Shown piece by piece: positions 23,024 through 31,563 of a stretch of DNA of 64,000 nucleotides (position 1 is the first letter of the stretch; the number at the start of each line of letters is the position of its first letter). The DNA lies in assembly GCF_029143285.1 (NCBI RefSeq), contig NZ_JAPDSH010000004.1, positions 62,001 through 126,000 on the forward strand, in the 5' to 3' direction. This stretch comes from Vagococcus proximus. GTDB taxonomy: Bacteria > Bacillota > Bacilli > Lactobacillales > Vagococcaceae. Position numbers and translations under genes: made by a program. The notes below the pieces were generated by a model. It was not told the origin of the DNA and did no database searches. It saw only the letters and a program-made list of their open reading frames with translations.

Positions 23024-24460
23024 ATGGAGAAGTTTTTTAAGTTAAAGGAAAATAACACCACAGTAGGAACTGAGATTATGGCAGGTTTTACCACATTTTT
23101 TGCAATGAGTTATATTCTTTTTGTTAATCCATCGATTTTATCTTTATCAGGAATGCCGTTTCAAGCCGTATTTTTAGCAACAATTATTTCAGCAGTAATC
23201 GGGACGCTTATTATGGGTTTATTTGCTAACGTTCCTTATGCGCAAGCACCGGGGATGGGGCTTAATGCGTTTTTTACATTTACAGTAGTCTTTGGTTTAG
23301 GCTATTCATGGCAACAGGCTTTAGGAATGGTTTTCTTATGCGGAATGATTAATATTTTTATTACGGTGACCAAGGTACGTAAGTTAATTATCAAATCAAT
23401 TCCAGAAAGTATCCAACACGCCATTGGAGGCGGTATTGGGGTTTTCGTAGCGTATGTTGGGATTAAAAATGCAGGATTACTTTCTTTCTCTGGTGACAGT
23501 CAAACGATTGTTGAGTCAGTAGTAGAAGGTGGGAAAGCGACAAACGTCACATTAAATGGCGGTATTGTCCCAAGTTTAGCTAACTTCAATAACCCTGGAA
23601 TTCTCTTAGCTATCATCGGTATTATTTTAATGATTGTTTTAGTATTAATGGATGTTAAAGGCGCTATTTTAATCGGAATTATTGGCACAACGATTCTCGG
23701 TATTTTAATGGGTGTAGTTGATCTAAGTTCAGTTGATAGTCAAAAAAACTCATTAGCGAATTCGTTTAAAGATTTAGGTGTGACATTTGGTGCTGCATTT
23801 GGGCCAGAAGGTTTGCCATCCTTGTTTGAAGATAAAGCCAAAATTCCTCAAGTTTTAATGACGATTTTAGCATTTAGTTTAACAGATACATTTGATACGA
23901 TTGGCACATTTATCGGAACAGGACGTCGTACAGGTATCTTTAGTAAAGAGGATGAAGAAGCGTTAGCGGATAGTCGTGGCTTTAAGTCTAAAATGGATAA
24001 AGCGTTATTTTCAGATGCGATTGCTACATCAATCGGTGCTGTATTTGGGACCTCAAATACAACAACGTTCGTAGAGAGTGCAGCCGGTATTGGGGCAGGT
24101 GGACGTACTGGTTTAACATCAGTGGTCGTTTCGATTTTATTCTTGTTCAGTAGTTTATTAGCACCGTACATCAGTTTAGTTCCAGCTCAAGCAACAGCTC
24201 CTGCGTTGTTATTAGTAGGGATCATGATGTTAGCATCATTTAAAGAAATTAATTGGAGTGATTTAGAAGACGCAGTCCCAGCTTTCTTTGCATCAATATT
24301 TATGGGACTAAGTTATAGTATTTCAAATGGGATTGCAGCAGGGTTTATCTTCTTCATTATTGTTAAATTGGCTAAACGCAAACCAAAAGAAATTTCACCA
24401 GTTGTATGGGTAATTACAGCATTGTTCATCGCTAATTTTGTTTTAATTGCAACGATGTAA
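23024..24460 (+). CDS. NCS2/AzgA-family purine permease
   Basis: A 478-aa membrane transporter with about 12-14 helices, of the AzgA subgroup of NCS2 that takes up hypoxanthine, guanine or adenine (PbuG/PbuO in B. subtilis). Family motifs include AGFTTFFAMSYI near the N-terminus, YAQAPGMGLNAFF, FSLTDTFDTIGTFIGTG and GTSNTTTFVESAAGIGAGGRTG. AAGGGGATTGGG precedes the ATG. It stands alone with a long leader, consistent with purine-controlled expression. Confidence 0.92.
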   Translation: MEKFFKLKENNTTVGTEIMAGFTTFFAMSYILFVNPSILSLSGMPFQAVFLATIISAVIGTLIMGLFANVPYAQAPGMGLNAFFTFTVVFGLGYSWQQALGMVFLCGMINIFITVTKVRKLIIKSIPESIQHAIGGGIGVFVAYVGIKNAGLLSFSGDSQTIVESVVEGGKATNVTLNGGIVPSLANFNNPGILLAIIGIILMIVLVLMDVKGAILIGIIGTTILGILMGVVDLSSVDSQKNSLANSFKDLGVTFGAAFGPEGLPSLFEDKAKIPQVLMTILAFSLTDTFDTIGTFIGTGRRTGIFSKEDEEALADSRGFKSKMDKALFSDAIATSIGAVFGTSNTTTFVESAAGIGAGGRTGLTSVVVSILFLFSSLLAPYISLVPAQATAPALLLVGIMMLASFKEINWSDLEDAVPAFFASIFMGLSYSISNGIAAGFIFFIIVKLAKRKPKEISPVVWVITALFIANFVLIATM

Positions 24461-24467
24461 CAGTTAA

Positions 24468-24493
24468 AACTTCCTCGTAAGAGGGAGTTTTTT
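24468..24493 (+). terminator. Terminator after purine permease
   Basis: AACTTCCTC/GAGGGAGTT with a GTAA tetraloop and a T-run. Confidence 0.82.
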
Positions 24494-24577
24494 ATTTTTG
24501 TCTCCTGACAGGAAAAGGTGTGTCACACGCTTAAATATGCTATAATAGACTAAATGTCTACACAGAGGGAGAGTCAC

Positions 24578-25465
24578 ATGAAAAATTTATTAGGTAACGT
24601 ATTTACAGCATTGATTACAGATGAAAATGACACATCATATTTCGTCCAAAAAGAGGGCGTCACATTTAAATTAGATAAATCAGAAGGTGAACACGAATTG
24701 GGTTCAGCTGTTGAAGGATTTGCTTATACAGGTCAAAAACAAGAAAATCGTTTCACAACTAACATTCCTACCGTAACGAGAGAGCGTTACGATTACGGAA
24801 CAGTAGTAGCAACACGTAAAGATTTGGGTGCGTTTATTGATATCGGTCTTCCAGATAAAGAAGTCGTTATTTCTATTGATGAGCTGCCAACGATGAAACA
24901 ATTATGGCCTAAAAAAGGTGACCGTATTATGGTAACTTTAATTTTAGATAACAAAGATAGAATGTGGGCAACACAGGCAGACGAGAGTATTTTTATGGCC
25001 GTAGGTCGTCACGTGGCGCAAACAAGTAAAGAAGACTTTTTAAATAAGGACGTAGAAGTAACAGCTTACCGTCTAAAAGTTGCAGGAACGCATGTTATTA
25101 CTAATGATTCATATTTAGGATTTGTCCATCCATCAGAACGTTTTGTAGAGCCTCGTTTAGGTGAAGTTCTTAAAGGACGTATTGTTGGGTTAGCACCAAA
25201 TGGGGTTTTAAATATCTCGTTGAAACCACGTGCTCATGAAGTGATTTCCGATGACGCTATGATGATTTTAGCTTTCTTAGAAAAATCAGCAGATGGTACA
25301 ATTCCATTTACAGATAAAACAAGTCCAGAAGAAATTCAATCTACATTTGCGATTTCAAAAGGTCAATTTAAACGTGCGTTAGGTTCGTTAATGAAAGAAC
25401 GCCGTATTAAACAAGAAGATGGTAAAACAATTTTATTAAAAGCTAAATCAGAAGACAGCGAGTAA
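24578..25465 (+). CDS. cvfB: S1-like RNA-binding protein CvfB
   Basis: A 295-aa cytoplasmic RNA-binding protein of the CvfB/YitL family, with S1-like domains (one at about 60-120 containing GAFIDIGLPDKEVVI, another around 135-205) and a C-terminal winged helix (KGQFKRALGSLMKERRI). In staphylococci CvfB affects virulence-gene expression. ATG at 24578 has GAGGGAGAG upstream; the earlier in-frame codon has none. It is monocistronic. The gap 25466-25606 is AT-rich with no gene. Confidence 0.88.
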   Translation: MKNLLGNVFTALITDENDTSYFVQKEGVTFKLDKSEGEHELGSAVEGFAYTGQKQENRFTTNIPTVTRERYDYGTVVATRKDLGAFIDIGLPDKEVVISIDELPTMKQLWPKKGDRIMVTLILDNKDRMWATQADESIFMAVGRHVAQTSKEDFLNKDVEVTAYRLKVAGTHVITNDSYLGFVHPSERFVEPRLGEVLKGRIVGLAPNGVLNISLKPRAHEVISDDAMMILAFLEKSADGTIPFTDKTSPEEIQSTFAISKGQFKRALGSLMKERRIKQEDGKTILLKAKSEDSE

Positions 25466-25615
25466 TTCTCGTTGTTTTCTCTTTTTGTTTTAATAATCGC
25501 ACCTTTTTTCTAGCACTTTTTTGTTATTTTTGTTATTTTATAGGTAATTAATAGTTTGTTATTTAAACGAATGCTGTTAATTGTGTAGGAATGACTTTAG
25601 AAAGAAGTGATTGAG

Positions 25616-26065
25616 ATGACTTATATCAAAAGAAGAATAACTGAAGAGGAACGTTTACAATATGAACATATGCGGATGAAGGACCCCGTTACAATGCAGC
25701 CGAGCGAGGCAAGGCATGTGACGCTTTCTGAACAAGATATGGCTTATATGATTTCGTTATCTAACCAACGTATTTCGTTTATTTATGAGATGCCTCGTTA
25801 TTTTTGTTTTTCTATTAAAGAAAAATTTGTTTTTTTCTTTGTTATTAATCAAGCTGAAAAAGGGGCAGAAGATGCTAAAGTCATTTATGTTAAAGGGATG
25901 AAAGTTCCGAAAGAATTGGAAGAGATGACAGAAGAGATACTTCCGATGATTGAAGAAGCATTAATGGTGTATTATTCTGATTATGAAATTGCAAAACTAT
26001 CCATTGAAGGTAAAGATAAAATTCAGTGTTATTCTGAATTGAAAGATGGCGTATTATATTATTAG
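25616..26065 (+). CDS. Conserved hypothetical protein
   Basis: A 149-aa soluble protein that I do not recognise. It begins MTYIKRRITEEE, has a hydrophobic stretch FCFSIKEKFVFFFVIN around 65-80 that looks like buried beta-strands and not a membrane helix, and an acidic helical part (PKELEEMTEEILPMIEEAL). ATG at 25616 has GAAGTGA 5 nt upstream. It is followed by a terminator and a TetR gene. Confidence 0.65.
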   Translation: MTYIKRRITEEERLQYEHMRMKDPVTMQPSEARHVTLSEQDMAYMISLSNQRISFIYEMPRYFCFSIKEKFVFFFVINQAEKGAEDAKVIYVKGMKVPKELEEMTEEILPMIEEALMVYYSDYEIAKLSIEGKDKIQCYSELKDGVLYY

Positions 26066-26072
26066 ATTAACT

Positions 26073-26100
26073 AGCAGGTTGCTTAGCAATCTGCTTTTTT
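26073..26100 (+). terminator. Terminator before TetR/DUF5692 genes
   Basis: AGCAGGTTG/CAATCTGCT with one G-T pair and six T, ending right before the ribosome binding site of the next gene. Confidence 0.75.
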
Positions 26101-26111
26101 AGGAGGCCGAT

Positions 26112-26678
26112 ATGCAACAAGGATATGTGACGAAACAAGCTCTATCACTTGCGCTTAAAGACTTAATGAAAACAACTGAACTGGATAAGATTCGTGTGAG
26201 TCACGTGACGACAGCTGCAAAGTTATCTAGAAATACGTTTTATTATCACTTCTCTGATATTAATGAGTTGCTAGCTTGGACGTATGATAATGAAGTAGTT
26301 AATGGTTTAGGAACCTTCAAGGGGATCAACACATGGCAAGAAGGGTTAATGCGTGTACTTGATTATACAGAAGCCAATCGGGCATTTTGCTTGAATACAT
26401 TTCATTCATTAAGCCGAGATCGTTTGGAACAGTTTTTATATCAAATTACCTTTAATATGTTAGATGGTATCATGGCAGATGATGAGCATTTGGTTGATTT
26501 GGAGGAAAATCTAAGAAAAGAAATCGCGGATTTTTATGGACGGGCGATTGTAGCGCAAATTATTCATTGGCTTGTAATTAATTTAAGAGAAGAGAAAGTA
26601 GACTTACTTGCACGCATTGAGCGTATGACAGTAGGGGCTATTGATAGAATTGCTTCAAAATGTTCTAGATTTAACTAG
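26112..26678 (+). CDS. TetR-family regulator (TetR_C_8 type)
   Basis: A 188-aa regulator with a short TetR helix-turn-helix (VSHVTTAAKLSRNTFYYHF, residues ~28-46) and a C-terminal helical domain of the type seen in DhaS-like regulators (PF14278), ending IERMTVGAIDRI. AGGAGG lies 6 nt before ATG. It precedes a DUF5692 membrane protein gene, with TTGGGCA repeats between them, so it probably regulates that gene. Confidence 0.85.
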   Translation: MQQGYVTKQALSLALKDLMKTTELDKIRVSHVTTAAKLSRNTFYYHFSDINELLAWTYDNEVVNGLGTFKGINTWQEGLMRVLDYTEANRAFCLNTFHSLSRDRLEQFLYQITFNMLDGIMADDEHLVDLEENLRKEIADFYGRAIVAQIIHWLVINLREEKVDLLARIERMTVGAIDRIASKCSRFN

Positions 26679-26684
26679 AATCTT

Positions 26685-26720
26685 TTGGGCAATTTCTTTT
26701 TTTTGCCCAAATTTTGGGCA
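26685..26720. repeat. Three TTGGGCA copies (two as an inverted repeat)
   Basis: TTGGGCAA (26685-26692) faces TTGCCCAA (26703-26710), followed by a direct TTTTGGGCA (26712-26720). The first pair with its T-rich loop may terminate the TetR gene, but the third copy points to an operator array for the downstream DUF5692 gene. Confidence 0.5.
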
Positions 26721-26818
26721 GAAGGTCTATTTTGTCTATAGTTTATAATCTCACAAGGCTTATTATAAGGGTGTAGAAATTATTACATCCATTAATTATT
26801 TTATAGGAGGAGATTTAT

Positions 26819-27739
26819 ATGTTTTTCTTTGAAAGTATGCCTTGGCAATCAGCTCTAATGTGGTTTGTCGTGTTAGGTGCCTTGATTGGGTTGAATGAAA
26901 TCAGCCGTCTTAACAAATGGGTAGCGTTAGTAATGTTTACTGTCGTGCCAGTTGTCCTTACAATTTTTGTTTGGCCAACAACAGCAGGACCAGGTAGTAG
27001 TACTGGAACATGGTTCCACTGGGTTAAAGTATATTCAGCTTTAGCAGGGTGTCTTGGTTTCTGGTATATTCGTTATGTTAAAGGATCTGCAGCAAGTAAA
27101 TACTTGTTAATGTTCCCTCCATTTATTCTAGCTTTCAATATTATGGAAGCTGTTGCCCGTGATTTCCAAGTTTACGGCATGCATGTAGATGGTATGGTTG
27201 ATGGTGTTCGTATGATTTCAGGTAGCTGGAACATTATGAATGGTATCGCTGGTATCTTAAATATCGTTACAATTTGTGGTTGGATGGGTATTCAAGTCAG
27301 CAAAAACAAACAAAAAGATATGGTTTGGGCTGACCAAATGTGGTTCTGGATCATCGCTTATGATGTATGGAATTTCGCTTATGTATACAACTGTGTATCA
27401 GATCACTCATTCTATGCTGGTTTAGCGTTATTATTATCATGTACTATTCCTGCATTCTTTATCAAAAAAGGGGCTTGGTTACAACACCGTGCACACACAT
27501 TAGCATTTTGGATGATGTTCACGATGACATTCCCAGCATTTGTTGGTGAGTCACAATTCGCTGTACAAAGCTCACATAGTACAACAGCTTTATTCGTTTT
27601 AAGTTTTGCTTCATTAGCGGCAAACGTTGCAGTCTTCATTTATCACATTTATACTATTAAAACTAAAAAACGTAATGTGTTAAAAGAAGAAATCTATGTT
27701 GGCTCTAAATCATTTGAAGAAGTAAAACAAGCGAACTAA
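26819..27739 (+). CDS. DUF5692-family polytopic membrane protein
   Basis: A 306-aa integral membrane protein with about nine hydrophobic segments spread over the whole length, unusually rich in Trp (FWWIIAYDVWNFAYVYN-like regions). I assign it to DUF5692 from overall pattern; no function is known to me. AGGAGGAG precedes the ATG at the usual distance. It lies downstream of a TetR regulator and is closed by a terminator, so a regulated transporter or membrane-stress protein is possible. Confidence 0.65.
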   Translation: MFFFESMPWQSALMWFVVLGALIGLNEISRLNKWVALVMFTVVPVVLTIFVWPTTAGPGSSTGTWFHWVKVYSALAGCLGFWYIRYVKGSAASKYLLMFPPFILAFNIMEAVARDFQVYGMHVDGMVDGVRMISGSWNIMNGIAGILNIVTICGWMGIQVSKNKQKDMVWADQMWFWIIAYDVWNFAYVYNCVSDHSFYAGLALLLSCTIPAFFIKKGAWLQHRAHTLAFWMMFTMTFPAFVGESQFAVQSSHSTTALFVLSFASLAANVAVFIYHIYTIKTKKRNVLKEEIYVGSKSFEEVKQAN

Positions 27740-27750
27740 TAAATAGTGAA

Positions 27751-27782
27751 AAGGATAATTCTTAAGAATTGTCCTTTTTTTT
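27751..27782 (+). terminator. Terminator after DUF5692 gene
   Basis: Nearly palindromic AAGGATAATTC/GAATTGTCCTT followed by a long T-run. Confidence 0.82.
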
Positions 27783-27791
27783 AGGTTCTAA

Positions 27792-27830
27792 TTGAGAATC
27801 ATTGAAATAATTAGAGGCTTAGATTATAAT
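27792..27830 (+). promoter_or_regulatory. fur promoter with Fur-box-like sequence
   Basis: TTGAAA (27802-27807) and TATAAT (27825-27830) with a 17-bp spacer. The -35 is overlapped by TTGAGAATCATTGAAA (27792-27807), which matches half or more of a Fur box (GATAATCATT-type). It suggests iron-dependent autoregulation. Confidence 0.6.
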
Positions 27831-27895
27831 GGTTATAAATTCGATGAAGCACAAGAGGTTTCAGATTGTAATAATTATAATTAAGGAGTAGATAT

Positions 27896-28345
27896 ATGGA
27901 TACTGGAGCTATGTTAACTAAGATTCGTAAACAATTACATGAAGGCGGCTATAAATTAACGCCCCAACGTGAAGCGACTGTTTTAGTTCTATTAGAAAAT
28001 GATAAAGATCATATGTCTGCTGAAGAGATATACATGTTGGTAAAACAAAAGAGTCCAGAAATAGGCTTAGCTACTGTATATAGAACACTTGAAATGTTAA
28101 CGGATTTAAAAATTATTGATAAGATTAGTTTTAATGATGGTGTTTCTCGCTATGATTTAAGAAAAGAAGGCGCACAACATTTCCATCATCATTTATTATG
28201 TTTGGAATGCGGCTCGATTGAAGAAATTGAAGAAGACCTACTTGGCGATGTTGAGAAGGTTGTTGAAAAACGATTCAACTTCTTAGTTAAAGACCATCGT
28301 TTGACGTTTCATGGCGTTTGTCGTAACTGTCAATCTGGAAAATAA
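27896..28345 (+). CDS. fur: Fur-family metalloregulator
   Basis: A 149-aa ferric-uptake-regulator protein: winged helix with YKLTPQREA and LATVYRTLEML, then a metal-binding dimerisation domain with HFHHHLLCLECG and the second Cys pair CRNC near the C-terminus, a structural zinc site. Fur (iron) is favoured over PerR or Zur because of the Fur-box-like promoter and the xerD context, but is not certain. TAAGGAG lies upstream of ATG. It leads the xerD-scpAB-rluB block. Confidence 0.88.
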   Translation: MDTGAMLTKIRKQLHEGGYKLTPQREATVLVLLENDKDHMSAEEIYMLVKQKSPEIGLATVYRTLEMLTDLKIIDKISFNDGVSRYDLRKEGAQHFHHHLLCLECGSIEEIEEDLLGDVEKVVEKRFNFLVKDHRLTFHGVCRNCQSGK

Positions 28346-28431
28346 GTACAAAAGTGTAGGTGCAAGTTTGCCTATGCTTTTTTTATTACGAGAGTGTATA
28401 ATAAGCGTCTAAAGGATAGAGGTGTCCAGTT

Positions 28432-29331
28432 ATGCAAAAAAGAGAAGATGATTTAAAAGATTATAGTCATTATTTAAAGGTAGAGCGAGGTCTATCTGAA
28501 AATACTATTGTTAGTTATGAACGAGATTTAAAGCGATACATGTTATTTTTAGACAATCAAGCGATTGGGAGTTGGGACGAGCTTGATCGCTATGTTATTT
28601 TGACTTTTCTAAGAGAATTGACGGATGAAAAGAAATCAGCTGCATCAATTACACGTATGATTTCAAGTTTAAGAAAGTTTCATCAATTTTTAAAGCAAGA
28701 GCGTTATACGGATGTTGACCCTATGCAACACATTGAAACGCCTAAAAAAGCTCAAAAATTACCGAAAGCTCTTTCTCAAGATGAGATTGTCCGCTTGCTT
28801 GAAGCCCCAGATACGACAGATAAGTTCGGGATTAGAGACAGAGCCATTTTAGAGGTGATGTATGCTACAGGGCTACGTGTGTCTGAATTGATTGGGCTAA
28901 AAATGTCTGATTTGCATTTATCATTAGGGTTAATCCAAACAATCGGTAAGGGTGATAAGGAGAGAATTATTCCATTAGGTGATATCGCCATCCAGTGGAT
29001 AGAAATCTATCTAGAAAGAAGTCGACCTAAACTGAGTCGACCGGGACAGAGTGACCCGCATTTATTTTTGAATCATCATGGTAAAGGGTTTACTAGGCAA
29101 GGGATATGGAAAAATCTGGCGAAGCATGTTAAGACTGCGGGTATTGATAAGGAGGTAACGCCTCATACGTTACGCCATAGTTTCGCCACTCATTTACTTG
29201 AAAATGGAGCTGATTTGCGAATCGTTCAAGAATTACTAGGTCATTCTGATGTTTCGACAACCCAAATTTATACCCACATTAGCAAGCAAAGGCTTGCTGA
29301 TGTTTATAATGATTATTTTCCAAGAGCTTAG
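28432..29331 (+). CDS. xerD: Site-specific tyrosine recombinase XerD
   Basis: A 299-aa recombinase that resolves chromosome dimers at dif with its XerC-type partner. The N-terminal SAM-like core-binding domain spans about 1-90. Catalytic residues are visible in ATGLRVSEL (Arg), IGKGDKER (Lys), TPHTLRHSFATH (His, Arg), LLGHSDVSTTQIYTH (His and the Tyr nucleophile). Length is that of XerD. It is not an integrase of a mobile element: the setting before scpAB is the conserved housekeeping one. Confidence 0.95.
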   Translation: MQKREDDLKDYSHYLKVERGLSENTIVSYERDLKRYMLFLDNQAIGSWDELDRYVILTFLRELTDEKKSAASITRMISSLRKFHQFLKQERYTDVDPMQHIETPKKAQKLPKALSQDEIVRLLEAPDTTDKFGIRDRAILEVMYATGLRVSELIGLKMSDLHLSLGLIQTIGKGDKERIIPLGDIAIQWIEIYLERSRPKLSRPGQSDPHLFLNHHGKGFTRQGIWKNLAKHVKTAGIDKEVTPHTLRHSFATHLLENGADLRIVQELLGHSDVSTTQIYTHISKQRLADVYNDYFPRA

Positions 29332-29397
29332 TACCATAACCCAGTGACTTTCGCTCGTTAAATATGCTATAATATACAATTGCGAAGGAGTCGAGCC

Positions 29398-30162
29398 ATG
29401 GAGAAATTAAATGTTAAACTAGATGTTTTTGAAGGACCATTAGATTTACTTCTACATCTAATTAAAACGCTAGAAATTGATATTTATGATATACCAATAG
29501 CAGATATAACAGTCCAGTATATGGAGTATATTCGGACGATGAAATTATTACAATTAGAGGTGGCCGGTGATTTTATCGTTATGGCGGCGACGCTTATGTC
29601 GATTAAGAGTAAGATGTTACTACCTAAACAAGAACTTCAGATGGATGATGACAGTGAGTACGAAGAGGAAGAAGATGACCCTCGTGCTGACTTAGTTGCT
29701 CAATTGCTGGAGTACCGAAAATATAAATATGCGGCAACCGTTTTACATGAATTGGAAGAAGAACGTGGTCAATATTATACGAAAGAGCCATCAAATTTAG
29801 AAGAATTCCAAGAAGAAATCGTTCCTCTAGAGACTGGTAAGGTTAATACGATTGATTTATTCCTAGCGTTTCATGAAGTGTTAGAACGTAAAAAACGTTT
29901 AACACCAATGGAAACAACGATTGTTCATGATACAACGACGATTGAAGATAAAATGACGCATATTCGTATGATTGTTGAAGGTGTTGAAGGAACAGATGGG
30001 ATTGCGTTTAATTGCTTGTTCCAAGATTATTCTAAAAGTGAAATTGTAACAACGTTTATGGCATTACTTGAGCTGATTAAAGGCTGCCATATCTTAGCAA
30101 AACAGGAAAATAATTATGAGCCCATTATGTTGTACCGACATCATGATCTTGTGATGGAATAG
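29398..30162 (+). CDS. scpA: Segregation and condensation protein A
   Basis: A 254-aa kleisin subunit of the SMC-ScpAB condensin complex. It begins with the conserved VKLDVFEGPLDLLLHLI and carries the GDFIVMAATLMSIKSKMLLP helix that contacts SMC. ATG at 29398 has AAGGAG 7-8 nt upstream. It is followed within 15 nt by scpB. Confidence 0.95.
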   Translation: MEKLNVKLDVFEGPLDLLLHLIKTLEIDIYDIPIADITVQYMEYIRTMKLLQLEVAGDFIVMAATLMSIKSKMLLPKQELQMDDDSEYEEEEDDPRADLVAQLLEYRKYKYAATVLHELEEERGQYYTKEPSNLEEFQEEIVPLETGKVNTIDLFLAFHEVLERKKRLTPMETTIVHDTTTIEDKMTHIRMIVEGVEGTDGIAFNCLFQDYSKSEIVTTFMALLELIKGCHILAKQENNYEPIMLYRHHDLVME

Positions 30163-30177
30163 AGTAGGAGTTTATGT

Positions 30178-30819
30178 ATGGAATTAGAAAGTAAAATAGA
30201 AGCGTTATTGTTTGTAGCAGGAGATGAAGGGATTTCTTTAGAAGAGATGTCAGGTTTATTAAAAGAACCAACTGCTATTGTGTTTAAGGCGATTGAAAAA
30301 TTAAAACAACATCTTTTAGAGTCGGAATTATCAGCTCTTCATATTTTAGAAGCAGGTAATCAATTTATTTTAACGACAAAAAAAGAGTTTGCTGATGTGA
30401 TTAAAGATTATGCGCAATCACCGCTTTCTAATACACTGTCCCAAGCAGCGTTGGAAACTCTTTCGATTATTGCTTATAAACAACCTATTACTAGAAGTGA
30501 AATTGATGAAATTCGGGGTGTTCAAACATCAGGAGCCGTTCAAAAGTTAGTTGTTCGCCAACTAATTAAAGAAGTTGGTCGTGTTGAGGGGCCGGGGCGT
30601 GCTATCCTGTATGGAACAACGGATTATTTTATGAATTACTTTGGATTAGAAGATCTTTCAGAGTTACCGTCGATTTCAGAGATGGAAAATGAAATTGAAA
30701 AAGAATTGCCAACAGATCTATTTTTTGCTAACTTTCAAGAGGAGTTAGGTTTGGGTGGATTAGAAGAAACTAAAAATAATGATGAGACGACAAGTCTCAC
30801 AGAGGAGATTGACGACTAA
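30178..30819 (+). CDS. scpB: Segregation and condensation protein B
   Basis: A 213-aa protein with two winged-helix domains that dimerises and binds ScpA in the condensin complex. The family sequence QAALETLSIIAYKQPITRSEIDEIRGV and GRVEGPGRAILYGTT is present. The acidic C-terminal tail is longer than the core domain. Its stop codon is immediately followed by the rluB ATG. Confidence 0.95.
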   Translation: MELESKIEALLFVAGDEGISLEEMSGLLKEPTAIVFKAIEKLKQHLLESELSALHILEAGNQFILTTKKEFADVIKDYAQSPLSNTLSQAALETLSIIAYKQPITRSEIDEIRGVQTSGAVQKLVVRQLIKEVGRVEGPGRAILYGTTDYFMNYFGLEDLSELPSISEMENEIEKELPTDLFFANFQEELGLGGLEETKNNDETTSLTEEIDD

Positions 30820-31536
30820 ATGGAAAGACTACAAAAAGTTATCGCACAAAGCGGTGTGGCTTCAAGACGTAAAGCAGAAGAATTAATCCGTGAAGGACAC
30901 GTACATGTTAATGGTAAACGTGTGACAGAGATGGGTGTTAAAGTAAACGGAAATGATATTATCGAAGTACAAGGGGTACCACTTTATCAAGAAGATTATG
31001 TTTATTTCTTATTATATAAACCAAGAGGTGTTATTTCAGCAGTATCAGATGATAAAGGTCGTAAAGTTGTAACTGATTTTTTACCTGGTGTTTCAGAGCG
31101 TATCTACCCAGTAGGTCGTTTAGATTATGATACGTCAGGTTTGTTATTATTAACAAATGATGGTGATTTTGCTAACAAATTAACCCATCCGAAGCATGAA
31201 GTTGATAAAACATATATTGCTAAAGTGAAAGGCGTGCCTTTCCCACAAGATTTAAAACCACTTGCACATGGCGTTAAAATTGAGGGTCGTAAAACGGCAC
31301 CTGCTAAGTACCGTATTATTTCAACTGATAATGTGAAACAAACAGCGATTGTTGAATTAGTTATCCATGAAGGACGTAACCATCAAGTTAAAAAAATGCT
31401 TGAAGCAGTAGGTTATCCTGTTACGAAACTTAAACGTGAATTATATGGTGATTTAAATCTACATGGTATGAAGCCGGGTCAATACCGAGCGCTAAGTAAA
31501 CGCGAAGTGAAAGCCTTAGTAGAGCTATCAAAATAA
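30820..31536 (+). CDS. rluB: rRNA large-subunit pseudouridine synthase B
   Basis: A 238-aa RsuA/RluB-family enzyme that modifies a uridine in 23S rRNA. An N-terminal S4 RNA-binding domain (residues ~1-60, IAQSGVASRRKAEELI) precedes the catalytic domain with PVGRLDYDTSGLLLLTNDGD (catalytic Asp) and HEGRNHQVKKML. It starts directly after the scpB stop. Confidence 0.93.
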   Translation: MERLQKVIAQSGVASRRKAEELIREGHVHVNGKRVTEMGVKVNGNDIIEVQGVPLYQEDYVYFLLYKPRGVISAVSDDKGRKVVTDFLPGVSERIYPVGRLDYDTSGLLLLTNDGDFANKLTHPKHEVDKTYIAKVKGVPFPQDLKPLAHGVKIEGRKTAPAKYRIISTDNVKQTAIVELVIHEGRNHQVKKMLEAVGYPVTKLKRELYGDLNLHGMKPGQYRALSKREVKALVELSK

Positions 31537-31563
31537 AATGAGTGATCCAGTGGGGGACGTTGT

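Noticed and set aside
28432-29331. Tyrosine recombinase as sign of an integrated element
   Set aside because: It is the housekeeping XerD by length, motifs and scpAB context; no attachment-site repeats flank it.
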